From Ditylenchus dipsaci (taxonomy: Eukaryota > Nematoda > Chromadorea > Rhabditida > Anguinidae): 64,000 nucleotides of DNA. Numbering within the stretch: position 1 is the stretch's first letter; the number at the start of each line of letters is the position of its first letter. Below, in pieces: positions 52,095-63,080 of the stretch. The stretch is from NCBI GenBank assembly GCA_004194705.1, contig SADC01001188.1, positions 62,001 to 126,000 on the forward strand, in the 5' to 3' direction. A program made the position numbers and the translations under genes. The notes below the pieces were generated by a model that worked only from the letters and a program-made list of their open reading frames with translations, ran no database searches and was not told the origin of the DNA.

Positions 52095-52968
52095 TTGGCC
52101 CCCACGGCTGACTCACTTTCGAGGTGAATTTTTAAAAACCGATTGCATATTCGTGTTTCTCGACCCGGATTTTTACGGAAATGATCATCAGATTCTGTGA
52201 AAGTGAAAAAAAATTTTTGGGATTTGCCTTGGTCCCCAAGGTAAAATTTTAGAAAAATTTGAAAAAAAAATATTTTTTAAATTGGCGCCTTTTGAATTTT
52301 AAAGGGATTAAGGGCTGTATTGGGAGGGGAAGGGAATAAAAGGGGCCACTAATCACACAAGGTTCCTAACAAGAAGATGTTGAACATAGTTTTGAATACT
52401 GGGGCCTACCGCATAAATAAACTCTGGTATGCATGCTTTTTCATGCATCCAGAGTCACTTACGAGTGATTTGTGTCTAAGGTATGTGGGTGTGCGCATCT
52501 CAACTCCAAGCCCCAAGCCCCAAGCCCCACAGGGGGCGCAGGGGGCTTGAGAGTTAGAGATGCGCGCACTCACTTACCTTAGACATGATTCCGAGAAGTA
52601 CTCTTGATCAAAAAATGCGTATAGAGTCTCTTTTTGCCACGGCCCAGTTGAAAAACATGGTGAGGCAGTCGAAGAATACATATATTTACTTTTCTATTGT
52701 TCTGCCATAAAAGTGGCCCCTTTTATTCCCTTCCCCTCCCAGTACAGCCCTTAATCCCTTTAAAATTCAAAAGGCGCCAATTTAAAAAATATTTTTTTTT
52801 CAAATTTTTATAAAATTTTACCTTGGGGGACCAAGGCGAATCCCAAAAAAATTTTTTCACTTTCACAGAATCTAATGATCATTTCCCGTAAAAATCCGGG
52901 TCGAAAAACACGAATATGCAATTGGTTTTTAAAAATTCACCTCGAAAGTGGGTCAGCCGTGGGAGGGG
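52095..52968. mobile_element. 874-bp core-palindrome foldback element
   Basis: The outer arms CCCACGGCTGACTCACTTTC and ATATTCGTGTTTCTCGACCC pair with their mirrors at 52900-52968. The next layer is TTGGCGCCTTTTGAATTTTA and GGGCTGTATTGGGAGGGGAA; the innermost is half B (52430-52500), a GGGGGCGCAGGGGGC hairpin and half A on the minus strand (CTTACCTTAGACATGATTCC at 52573). CCTTGGTCCCCAAGG lies in each arm. Confidence 0.8.
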
Positions 52969-53111
52969 GGGAGGGCGGGGGGTCCAAGTAAAGTGTTACC
53001 AAAAATCTCTTCAGAAGGTATAATACTGACTGGTTTCCGACACCGATTGAATACACTGGCGAGTGGATACACCAAATTACTCAATAATCTCAATATAGCA
53101 TTTGCACTGAC

Positions 53112-53635
53112 TGTGTCTGTTACCCTCATACTCGTGCGCCCGAAAAAGTCGCGCCGGGCGCACCACCTGGCGCCGGTCGTCGGAAATAAGAGCCGGCGTT
53201 TTTTTTTTTGTAAAAAATCGGTCCCGGGCGCCATGGCAGAAAAAATGGGGCCGAGGAGAAAAATGCGAAAAAATAAGCGCCGGGCACGGAGCAGCTTACA
53301 TGGAGAAAGTAGCTAGGCAAATTTTTTTATTTATTTTCATTTTATATTAGAATTTTATTTCTTTTTCAACTTACAATATAGAAATTAAAGGAACTGGATC
53401 TGTTTGAGTCATAAAAGCCAAAAAAGCTGAAAAAATCAATACAAAACACAGTTTCAAAACAACCGAAAAAGGCTATTTCTGTAATAAGAAAAGACATAAA
53501 AACCCACAGAAAAAGAAGCGCCGCCGCCAGCGCCCGACTACACAATTTTCAAAAAAAGCGCTGAGCGCCCTAATTTTTCCCAAATTTACCAGGCGCACAC
53601 CGGCGCCGGCGACCGTCCAAGTATGGTTACGCTAC
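53112..53635. mobile_element. GCGCC-rich inverted-repeat element
   Basis: GTTACCCTCATACTCGTGCG pairs with CGACCGTCCAAGTATGGTTACG shortened. GCGCCGGGCGCACC, GGCGCCGGTCG and GCGCCGCCGCCAGCGCCC make two GC islands in an otherwise AT-rich element. Open frames there (52948-53316) follow from the composition. Confidence 0.55.
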
Positions 53636-53835
53636 ATTTGGCAGCCATTCGAATCGTACCAATTTTTTTCTGAGAATAGTTTTTTTAGTGAATCGGGGTC
53701 AAGAAACACGGTGGCGTTCTTAGAAAAATGTTTTGGGTTTGATTTTTTCGAGTTTTTTTCATAAAAGTTAGGTTTTTTGACGTTTTTTTTACTTCCAGGG
53801 TCCAAAAGTGGGCGATAAAGTGGGCTTTTGGGGCA

Positions 53836-54305
53836 AAATTAAACACCACCCATTTTTAAATGGGTGTACTGTCAGTGCGAAACGGTGTCAGTTCGAAACG
53901 GTTTTTTTCAAAAAATTTTCATACTTTTTCAAACAAAAAATCTTATTTCAGCAAAAAAGTTTTTCTGACGTCCCCTAGTTGCCGAAATTTTTCTCAGGAA
54001 TCCGTATAAAAAAAGGAATTTCCGAAAAATGCTTGTGCGCTGAGATATGACCCAAAGTTGAAAGGTGGCATATTGGCACTCCAATTCAAGTAATATCTCA
54101 GCGCACAAGCATTTTTTTGAAATCCTGTTTTTTATTTGAATTCCTGAGAGAATTTCGACTACTGGGAGACGTCAGAAAAACTTTTTTGCTGGAATAAGAA
54201 CTTTTGTTTGATAAAATTATGAAAATTTTTGAAAAAAACCGTTTCGAACTGACACCGTTTCGAACTGACCGTACACCCATTTAAAAATGGGTGGTGTTAA
54301 ATTTT
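53836..54305. mobile_element. Foldback element with iterated GGTCAGTTCGAAAC ends
   Basis: CCACCCATTTTTAAATGGGT, then GTGTCAGTTCGAAACGG, are mirrored by CCGTTTCGAACTGACACCG, CGTTTCGAACTGACCGTAC and ATTTAAAAATGGGTGG. The inner pair is AATGCTTGTGCGCTGAGATA with TATCTCAGCGCACAAGCATT. Confidence 0.75.
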
Positions 54306-54548
54306 GCCTCCTAATTACTGAAAAATGTCCCCTAATCAGAAATTGAAAGTTTTTTTCTCGCTTTTCACGTTTATTTTTGAATTTTTTTGACTATCATGCA
54401 GCCCAGGATCTCAGCTTTCTAACGAGCTATCAAACTCTATTGAATGGTCATGTAAATGTAGAGATTTAGGGGTTTGAATGAAGAAACTTTTGTTTTTCTC
54501 ATATTTTTTCAAACTCCTAAATTTCTACATTTTCTAAACCATTCAATA

Positions 54549-54793
54549 TACCGTATAACCTCTATTAAACGGGCACCCCTACAGTTAACTTTTTTCAAAT
54601 TTGCTTTGCTTTTTTAACCCCAATACTGTTTATTTTTCGAAACGGACGACCACTCATTTTGTAGAGTTTGTGAAGCTCTACAAAATGAGTGGTCGTCCGT
54701 TTCGAAAAATAAACAGTATTGGGGTTAAAAAAGCAAAGCAAATTTGAAAAAAGTTAACTGTAGGGGTGCCCGTTTAATAGAGGTTATACGGTA
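54549..54793. mobile_element. Perfect 118-bp-arm palindrome with a 9-bp loop
   Basis: 54549-54666 and 54676-54793 are exact reverse complements with loop TTTGTGAAG. The ends are TACCGTATAACCTCTATTAA. It is inserted into another inverted-repeat element whose arms (CAGCCCAGGATCTCAGCTTT left; AAAGCTGAGATCTTGAGCTA right) lie at about 54400-54540 and 54794-54860. Confidence 0.95.
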
Positions 54794-55064
54794 GTTTGAT
54801 AGCTCGATACAAAGCTGAGATCTTGAGCTACGTGATGGTCAAAAATAATTTGGAAAATAAACGTGAAAATTGAGAAAAATATTCAATTAAAGATTAGGGG
54901 CATTTTTCAACGAATTAGGGGGCATTTTTCAGTAATTAGGGGCAAAATTAAATATCACCCTTTAAATTTTTTTAAATTTTTAATAAAAAATACAAAACTT
55001 GGATAAATCTTTTCGTGTCGAGACTATCTCCTTGTAGGTTTCACCCGGGTGGTAGAAAAAAGTA

Positions 55065-55234
55065 CAGTCAAACCTCGATAATCCGCCACCCCGTGGGACC
55101 GATCCGAGGTTGGCGGATTATCGAGGTGGCGGTTTAGCGGGGGTGAACTTTGTTGAGTTTCTCTGACGACAAACCAAATCAGGCTTATCGAGGGTGGCGG
55201 TTTAGCGGGGTGGTTGATTATCGAGGTTTGACTG
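55065..55234. mobile_element. CAGTCAAACCTCGATAATCCG MITE (pogo/Tigger-like ends)
   Basis: CAGTCAAACCTCGATAATCC is mirrored by GGTTGATTATCGAGGTTTGACTG shortened, and each end is flanked by TA. GGTGGCGGTTTAGCGGGG occurs twice inside. Confidence 0.75.
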
Positions 55235-55267
55235 TAGTACCAAAATACTTAATTCTAGTACCAAAAT

Positions 55268-57512
55268 TTGGCTGCAGTATAGAATCCCCCCCCTCCACGG
55301 GGAGTGATCAGATCGAGAAGATAACCTCATATTCGTGTTTCTCGACCCCGATTTCATGTGAAAGCCGGCTGTTTTTTTGATTCTGAGAAAAAAAAAGTTT
55401 TCGAACCACAGGGGGGGGGCGGTTATCATGGTTTTTTTAGTCGAAATTTGAAAAATTTAAATTGGCGCCTTTTGAATTTTAAAGAGAATAAGTGCTGTAT
55501 TGGGAGGGGAAGGGAATAAAAGGGGCCACTTTTATGGCAGAACGTTAGAAATTCAAATATCTGTATTCTTCGACTGCCTCACCATGTTTTTCAACTGGGC
55601 CGTGGCAAAAAGAGACTCTATATGCATTTTTTTGATCAAGAGTACTTCTCGGAATCATGTCGAAGGTAAGTGTCTGCGCGCATCTCTAACTCTCAATCCC
55701 TCTGTGGGGGCGCAGGGGGCTTGGGGGCTTGGAGTTGAGATGCGCACACCCACATACCTTAGACACAAATCACTCGTAAGTGACTCTGGATGCATGAAAA
55801 AGCATGCATACCAGAGTTTATTTATGCGGTAGGCCCCAGTATTCAAAACTATGTTCAACATCTTCTTGTTAGTGGCCCCTGTGTGATTAGTGGCCCCTTT
55901 TATTCCCTTCTCCTCTCTATACAGCTCTTACCGTATAACCTCTATTAATTAGGCATCCCCCCCCCCGTTCAAAATCGTGTTTGTGGCATTGAGTTTTTCA
56001 CCCATTTTTTGGAAAATTCTCTGAGGCAAGTTACCACACTCATTTTGTAGCTAGTGAGATGAGCTATAAAATGGTTGGTAACTTGCCTGAGAGAAGTGAC
56101 CAAAAAGTGGGTCAAAAACGCAATGCCACGAACACGTTTTTCGAATAAGGGGGTGCCTAATTAATGGCTGTATTGGTTTTCGACGTTATCTTTTTCAAAA
56201 AGCGCCAGTTTCAAAAATTTCCGTTTTCGGTTTTTTTCCGTTTTCGGTTCTTTCCGTTTTCGGGTAATAAAAGTTGAACTTTTACCGTTTTGGGGCAAAT
56301 TTTTTTGGAGATTTTCGGTTTTCAATAATATTTTTTTGAAAATTTTCTATTTTCTGAAAAATTAACTTGGGAACAGGGTTCGCAGATGAAAAAACGGAAA
56401 ATCAGGATTTTGGACAAAAAAATCTCTAAAAATCAGGATTTTGAACAAAAAAAATCTCTAAAAATCAGGATTTTGAACAAAAAAGTTTCCAAAAATCAGG
56501 TAATCCCTGATGTTTGGCGATCGAAAATCAGGATTTGAATTGAAAAATCAGGAAATTCCTGATAAATCAGGACATCTGCGAACCCTGCTTGGGAATTTTC
56601 TGTTTTCGTAAAAATTAGTTTGAAAATTTTCTAACATCGGAGATTTCTGTCTTTACTCACTCTTTTCACAATAACCTTGCTTATTGCGACCACATATATA
56701 CTTCTTTTTTTTAGCAATCATATTGCTAACTTTTATGATTGCTGTCCTGGTTAGTGTTTCAAGTGGCTTAAACTGACATCGACTTCCTCTTCACTTTCAC
56801 TGGACATTTTTGCGCACCTGACAATTTAAAATAATCAGCGTAATAGTGACAGGGTGTTGACAATAACGGGTATAGATCAAACTAGGTTCAAAATACAGTG
56901 TAACTAAGTAAATCAACAAAATCTAAACCACACTGATTTTTTGCAAAAATTCTTAAGGAGATATACATACGCAGATATACATGCGTGAGTATAGGGTCAA
57001 AAAGAGATCTATACCGAGATTTTCCAAGCAAACTTTCGCCTACACCGATGGATTTTATAACTTATGTTTTCGAAACTCATTTATCTCAAAAGTTCAAACG
57101 TTTAAACTCATTTCTCTGTAAAATGTAAATTCCCAAACTCATCTTACTATAAACGGAAAACATTCTAAAAAGCTCCGGAAAACGGAAAAAACTCGAAAAC
57201 GGAAAGAACCGAAAACGGAAAAAACCGAAAACGGAAATTTTTGAAACTGGCGCTTTTTGAAAAAGATAACGTCGAAAACCAATACAGCCCTAATTAATAG
57301 AGGTTATACGGTAATCCCTTTAAAATTCAAAAGGCGCCAATTTAATTTTTCAAATTTTGACTAACCATGATACCCCCCCCCCTGTGGATCGAAAAAAAAA
57401 ATTTTCTCTCAGAATCAAAAAAACAGCCGGCTTTCTCATGAAATCGGGGTCGAGAAACACGAATATGATGTTATCTTCTCGATCTGATCACTCCCCGTGG
57501 GGGGATTCTATA
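55268..57512. mobile_element. 2.2-kb nest of inverted repeats
   Basis: The outermost pair is CTGCAGTATAGAATCCCCCC with the mirror near 57500, then GATCAGATCGAGAAGATAAC, ATATTCGTGTTTCTCGACCC and AAGCCGGCTGTTTTTTTGAT with mirrors at 57420-57500. Inside lie a core with half A and half B (55590-55865), a TACCGTATAACCTC element (55931 with its partner end at 57290-57311), and within that GAAAACCGAAAACGGAAA-type arms (56210-56330 against 57170-57260). About 56380-56580 holds iterated AAAATCAGGATTTTGAACAA. No gene seen in 55268-57940. Confidence 0.7.
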
Positions 57513-57940
57513 CTCAAGCCCAAAATTTTATTTTTTTGAACTTTTCTTTTTTCTCCTCACTTTTTGTAGGTACGCTTTTGAAATTTTTTAAACTATCGTG
57601 CAGCCCTGAATCTTAGCTACTCAACAAGATATCTTCTTACAGTAAAAAAATTAAAAACGTTGGAGATTTAGGCGTCTGAATAGAGGTATTTGGTCGAAAA
57701 AGTTACTTCATACAAAGCTCAAAATCTTCATATCTTTGAAATCTTTTACAGAAAATTGAAGTCTAGTTAGAAAGCTGAGATTCAGGGCTACACTTTCATG
57801 TGTCAAGGAAAAAATCTCTAACTTTACAAAGAGTTTTTCTATGCATGTTAAATTTTGGTACTAGAAATAAGTATTTTGGTACTAGATTTAAGTATTACCC
57901 CTTTCCCCCTGCTTTAAATGACCTCACTTTGAGGGTGTAC

Positions 57941-58130
57941 GGTCAGTTAGCGACGGTCAGTTAGCGACGCTTTTTTAACTATCAGTTAGCGACGGTCAGT
58001 TAGCGACGCTTTTTTTAACGATCAGTTAGCGACGGTTTGGTTGATTGTCGCTAACTCAGCGTTAAAATAAGCGTCGCTAACTGACCGTCGCTAACTGACC
58101 GTCGCTAACTGACACCGTCGCTAACTGACC
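57941..58130. mobile_element. Foldback element of iterated GGTCAGTTAGCGAC
   Basis: Five direct copies of the 14-bp GGTCAGTTAGCGAC (57941-58033, some as ATCAGTTAGCGAC) face four to five inverted copies (58040-58130) with little else between. The architecture is the same as the GGTCAGTTCGAAAC element at 53836-54305, differing mainly in the last six bases of the unit. Confidence 0.85.
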
Positions 58131-58396
58131 GGTCCTCCACTTTGATGTCTTCAATCTTATTTACAAGATTGAATCTTAAATGAATCAATCTTATATTTTG
58201 GGTCGTTTTGAGCAACTTCCCAGTAGTTAGCACGGTTTTTTACCAGTTCGGACTGTTTTTGTGCAAGAATTCAGATTTCAGAGTCGACAATTCAGTTTGA
58301 TCCTTACATATTTCTACTTGCTGAATATTTTGTTTTCCGTTATTGGGTCACATTTTCTTATTTCGATTTTTTTAGAAAAATCGAAAGACGCTCGAG

Positions 58397-58708
58397 ATGC
58401 TGTTCAGCAAGAAAAGCTTTGGTGTGATCTCTACGATGCTGGCTGCTCTGCTTTTGTTCAGCTATTCTTGCCTGCTCTCTTCTGCTGCCGAGGATGTTGA
58501 AGTTGTTGAGCCTGAGCGCAAGGATTTCGACTTGAAGGGCATTTTCATGAAAGTGGGAGGCATCTATCTCGACTTGATTGGCCAGGGACTGCATCATGCT
58601 GGCGTTCACTTGGATTATCTTGGTCAGCGTGCCCGAAACGTCAGCCAGCTTTCTGATGGAATGCTACTCTCGTGGAAGACAGTCTCAAGAATGCCTCGCC
58701 TTAAGTAG
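58397..58708 (+). CDS. Small secreted protein, family unknown
   Basis: The 103-aa frame starts at ATG 58397 with a strong signal peptide (KKSFGVISTMLAALLLFSYS, cleavage probably near SSA-AED). A short acidic segment (EDVEVVEPERKDFDL) and an amphipathic region (GIFMKVGGIYLDLIGQGLHH, then HLDYLGQRARNVSQ) follow, ending RMPRLK. No cysteine follows the signal peptide. A TTTTTTTAG acceptor ends at 58375, 21 nt before the ATG, consistent with a 5' UTR intron or a spliced-leader site. AATAAA is at 58779-58784. Base composition is clearly more balanced than in the flanking repeats. The role is unknown; size and layout resemble secreted peptides or peptide precursors, but I see no dibasic-flanked repeats. 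Confidence 0.8.
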   Translation: MLFSKKSFGVISTMLAALLLFSYSCLLSSAAEDVEVVEPERKDFDLKGIFMKVGGIYLDLIGQGLHHAGVHLDYLGQRARNVSQLSDGMLLSWKTVSRMPRLK

Positions 58709-58871
58709 CACTGCCATGTTAATTTTCTGTTGTATCTATGAACACTGTTTGCTGTCTATAAGTACGTTATTTGCATGCAATAAAGATCAGCTGTAAAAGC
58801 ATCGAGTTTTTATACTAGAGTTTCGCTATCGGTGTACTCCGTAGTCCGACCTATCTTGATGGCCACATTTT

Positions 58872-60030
58872 CCAGTCTGGGACACTCGTGTTTCCCCTCA
58901 AGCTCGTTTCCCCTTAAAGTTTGTTTCCCTCAAAGGTCGTTTTCCCTCAAGTGTCGATTCCCTTAAAAATAATTTTTTTTAAATAAATTCGATCAAAATA
59001 AACTAATTTAATACAAAAAGCATGAAATATCGTTGGTTTTATTTTAGTCCCAAAAACTTTTCGAATAATGTTTTTGTAACCACTTGTACGTCAAAAATAA
59101 AATATTCACTCTTATTGTGTTATAGAAAATTTTCAATCGTCTATATATATTTTTCGGACACGGACACAATATCCCTGGGCCACAATATCCCCGGGCCACA
59201 ATATCCTGGGCCACAATATCCCGCGGCCACAATATCCCGCGGCCACAATATCCAAGTGGTCGTCCACTTGGATCAAAATTTTTTGCCCACGTTTTTGGCT
59301 TCCAAAATACTTTTTCTGCACTAATTATAGCACACTGAAGATGGTTCGACAGTGGTAAAATAACGTTTATGAAGAAATTTTTGAGTTATAGTAAATTCTT
59401 GATTTTGATAAATTAAGAGTTCACAATAACTCAAAAATTTCTCGATAAAACGTGATTTTACCACTGTCAAACCATCTTCAACATGCTCGAATCAGTTCAG
59501 AAAAATGGTTTTGAAACCGAAAACGTAAAAAAGTTTTTTGATCCAAGTGGACGACCACTTGGATAGACATCGCCTAGGATGATGGTTCAAATCCAGCTGG
59601 GTGCATACCTTTATTTATCATTATTTTGAGTGTTTAAGTGGTGTAAAAGTTCATATACTCATTCCAAGGTTACTGGTTCGACCCCATCTGGGTGCAATCA
59701 GTCTCGAGTAGAGGACCCCATTTCAAATTTAACCGTTTTCAGAACACAATTTGAATTAAATCGTTTGGTTTTCAATTACTTTGAGCTAAATCTAAAATTT
59801 TGGATTCTGGATGTGGATACCCCTCGGGTAGGTACCACGGGTAAACTTTACTTATTTATTTACTTATTTTGAAGGGAACTAATTTTGAAGGGAACCTATT
59901 TTCAAGGGAACTTATTTTGAGGGGAAACGACCTTTGAGGGGAAACGACGTTTGAGGGGAAACGAACTTTGAGGGGAAACGAGCTTGAGGGGAAACGCACT
60001 TTGAGGGGAAACGAGGCGGACCCTTCCAGT
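58872..60030. mobile_element. Foldback element with iterated GGGGAAACGACCTTTGA arms
   Basis: TCCAGTCTGGGACACTCGTG is mirrored at 60005-60030. The left arm repeats GTTTCCCCTCAAGxTC about five times, the right arm the inverse about nine times. Inside, GTGGTCGTCCACTTGGATCA (59255) pairs with the mirror at 59540-59565, and GAAGATGGTTCGACAGTGGT pairs with ACCACTGTCAAACCATCTTC. A B-box-like GGTTCGACCCC lies at 59674. Confidence 0.8.
59161..59252. repeat. CACAATATCCC(C)GGGC tandem array
   Basis: Six units of 15-16 bp, GGCCACAATATCCCxxG. It lies inside the 58872-60030 element. Confidence 0.85.
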
Positions 60031-60117
60031 CTACATGCGATAATTTTTATGAGTTCTATGTGTTGTTCGGCTAAATTAAACCTGACACCGACCATCAGGT
60101 TAACTTGACCTCCACCA

Positions 60118-61090
60118 GTCAATTAAGCTTGGGAAACCAAGGCAATTTTTTAATATTTTTTTTTTCATCTCAAAACAATTTTTATAAAAATTTTGTCTTG
60201 GTCCCTAAGCTGATTTACTGGTGGGGTCAGATCCGTTGGTACTCATTTGTGCAAACCTCATTTGAGCACCTAATTTGGATACCCTCATTTGGGCACCCTC
60301 ATTTGCCCTCACCAACCTCAAATATGCTTGATTTTCAAACTTTAATGTGTTGCTCTTCAGATTTTATTTGTGAAGCATTTTTTAGAGAATTCGTAGCCTA
60401 CAAAACCTGCAGGTCACCATCCCGGAGGTGTCTATGTCCAGATAAAAACTTGCATTACGGGAAAAGTGTTCGAAAACAGCGCTTAATCGAAGTTTTTTCC
60501 CCTACACATGGTTTGTTAATACCAAATAGCGAGTTTACTGAAAAAAAAACCTGTCCGTGCTAGGAAACTACTTTAACTATCTAAGGGTACTCCAAACCAC
60601 CCGTGAAGTGGTTGACTTAGGTAGTGGTAACTAAGTGGTGATGCTTCAGTGTCTTTTTAGGCAGGATACCGTGGTTTAAAACACTTTTGTTTAAAAGAGA
60701 TTTAAATTTCAAAACTAATACTTTTTCGCGGTGGGCACATAGTGGTTTTGCTATCCCTTCTGGGGTGGGCCTATGCACGGGCCCACTCTTTTCTGGGCCC
60801 GTCCCAGCCCGGAGCTTAATTTTTTTCTTTGGACCTAGCCCGAATGAAATTTTTAAAAGTTGGGCCTGACTCGGGCTTTAAAAATCACGACCCAGGCTGG
60901 GCCAGCCCGGACTGTGATTCGGCCCGTGCACAGGCCTGCTTCGAGTCCTAATAATTCTTTGAAAATTGTTTCACGAACAAAATCTGAAGAGGAACACCTT
61001 TGCGTTTGAAAATTTAGCGTATTTGATATTGGTGCCCAAATGAGTACGAACCGTCAGATTTACCTGAGTGGTGAGGGTCAGATTAGACTG
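60118..61090. mobile_element. Inverted-repeat element with CTCATTTGGGCACC iterations
   Basis: GGTCAGATCCGTTGGTACTC is mirrored near 61035-61070 (GAGTACGAACCGTCAGATTT). TTGGGCACCCTCATTT iterations lie next to the left end. A smaller hairpin, GCTTGGGAAACCAAGG / CTTGGTCCCTAAGC, is at 60127-60212. A nested 169-bp element, 60768-60936, has GGCCTATGCACGGGCC / GGCCCGTGCACAGGCC ends and GGCCCG-rich content. Confidence 0.6.
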
Positions 61091-61094
61091 CTCC

Positions 61095-61785
61095 GTGTTG
61101 CTCGATAAGTCATCGCGTTTTTTTCGCGTTGAGAATGCGCGTGAAAATGAATATTTCGGGTAATTTTTATGCTATTCGTAAGAGAATTCATCTGTTTCTT
61201 GTCTGAGAAAATTTTTCATAAATTCTCAGCTCATTGAAATACAGTGTTACGTCAATAATAACGAGCATTTTTTCACCATGTTTTATTTGATAAATTCATT
61301 TTGTTGTCACTCCAGCACCGAGTTTTTTAACCGTTTTCATAGAGTGGAATGTTTTGCTAGATTTGAATTACTCCTACGAATTATCTTATATCTAGACACG
61401 ATCTTTTGTTTTAATACTTTTATGAGCACTAGCTTGTAAGCTGAAGATACCTCACTCATGAAATCAGTAAGATGCAGCGGCTGCTTGTGAGATTTTATGC
61501 TTGGGAACGTCGTTATAAGTAGACTTCATGCTACCAATAAGTGATTTAAATGTATTCCGCTGCGAAGTATGTCAGTCCGCTAGGGTTAATTATTTTTTCA
61601 CTCCAATTTGTTGACACTTTTGCTGCAGTTTATCGACCAGTCCAGTCCAAAATATCGCAAGGATTTTAATTTTACCAGTCATTTCTAAAAATCAAAATTG
61701 TTTTGTCAATCGCACACGCCGTGCCCAATGTAACTCGACCCCGAAATTTGAAAATGTGGAATCAGTAAAAATCGCGGGAGGTAAC
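61095..61785. other. Stretch without a recognised gene
   Basis: AT-rich, low similarity to the repeat families. It could be a flank of the genes to the right. Confidence 0.35.
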
Positions 61786-61788
61786 AAA

Positions 61789-61920
61789 ATGCAAAAGGAA
61801 CAGCTTGAAAAAAATACTGCTCGCAGATCTGAGTATACTCTAAGTCAAAGAGGTGGCTCTCATAAGAGGATGCAGCAACTAGAGGATATTAAGTGCGCTG
61901 CTGTTAATATACGGAAATAA
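61789..61920 (+). CDS. Possible 43-residue ORF
   Basis: The ATG frame MQKEQLEKNTARRSEYTLSQ, RGGSHKRMQQLEDIKCAAVN, IRK is charged, free of low complexity and more balanced in base use than its surroundings. No signal peptide, no family recognised. It may be an exon rather than a whole gene; there is a GT-free stop directly after it. Confidence 0.2.
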   Translation: MQKEQLEKNTARRSEYTLSQRGGSHKRMQQLEDIKCAAVNIRK

Positions 61921-62167
61921 TAATTAATAACAACCCACTGTCTCAACACTAAATGTTATAAAAATTATAGATACATCGAATTCACAGATATTTCAATTAG
62001 AACAGATTACTTTTTACTTTCCCGCATTCTGATCTTCCACTTGTTTCTTCAGCCGCCTTTTCATCCTTGTGCTTTGCCAATTCCAGCTCCATTCATCTTT
62101 GGTTTGGAAAGTGCTCATCCATCTGGTATTTACGCAAAAAGTTTTTAGCTAAAATTAGGTAGTATAA

Positions 62168-62930
62168 TTAAATGGTCAATAAGCTCAAAGTCACTTGAAG
62201 ACCATCACCATAATTGGGATTGTATACAATGGATATTTTAAGTTTTTCATAGAAATTGGCACGATGAAAGACAGTTGCTGCAGGAGTTGACCAGCCGAAA
62301 ACAGGCGCCAACTGGATGAACATACGATCTTTCTGTTGGCTGAAACAAAGCCATTAATAGCGACACCAAACGGCATCTCAATGTAAAATTAGTTACGATT
62401 TGAATTCATAGCTAGACTTGAAACAATCAGCTGGACGACGAGAGACGATGATCTGAGCCGTTGATATCCCGAGATGAAGGTAGCTGAAATATTTTCTTCG
62501 GCTGAATCACACCAAAATTCTAAAACAAATACAGTATGAGACAAGGAAACGATTGAAAAAATTTTACCTGGAAACAAAGTATGCAATAGTGTCTGAGCAC
62601 ATCACTTTGAAGGCGACTGGATGCTTGCCGTGATTGGTCAGGGTGAATGAAGCCGTCTGCGGTGGTCGACTGCTCTGAAAAAACACATTTTACTTCTTTG
62701 ATTATCTCATCTGTTAATCTAAAGTTTGTAATGCGGACTTGTTACCGAAATGAATTACATTGCAATCGATTTGTAACCTGAAAATATGTTTAATGGTGAG
62801 CGCATGTACATAAGAAGTTATACCCTGATTTCCGGTTCAATTAATTCAACATCCGGGTCAGCTTCTGTCCAAATCCAATTAGCTCTAGTAACTTGTATGC
62901 TTTGACGGATTTTTGAAGTCTGCATGCTGA
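62168..62930 (-). CDS. Major sperm protein (MSP) domain protein, probable
   Basis: Minus-strand segments with splice borders: 62824-62930 (MQTSKIRQSIQVTRANWIWT, then DPDVELIEPEIR), 62746-62777 (LQIDCNVIHFG), 62568-62674 (SSRPPQTASFTLTNHGKHPV, AFKVMCSDTIAYFVSR), about 62390-62519 (NFGVIQPKK) and 62168-62339 (DRMFIQLAPVFGWSTPAATV, FYEKLKISIVYNPNYGD, stop). The third and fourth segments give the core of the MSP/VAP immunoglobulin-like fold: the P-x-T-A-x-F-x-L-T-N strand, the V-A-F-K-V strand and the G-V-I-x-P-K turn. MSP proteins drive nematode sperm motility; related MSP-domain proteins anchor ER contacts. Simple joins leave the frame off at three junctions, so either I misplaced borders or this copy is decaying. 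Confidence 0.6.
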
Positions 62931-63080
62931 TGGAACTAAAAAGCACATCAAAACAGAAATTGCCACTAAGCGTAAGCGTGCAGTTCTCCTGTGGGTAATA
63001 ATGGCGGAATTTTTATTTTTTTTTTGTCTGATATGTGATGCACATCGAAAATAGGCAGGGACATACGGCACTTCCTCCAA

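Noticed and set aside
52948..53316. A basic, Arg/Ala/Pro-rich 122-codon frame
   Set aside because: It follows from the GCGCC-rich arms of an inverted-repeat element; no ATG context, splice support or family resemblance.
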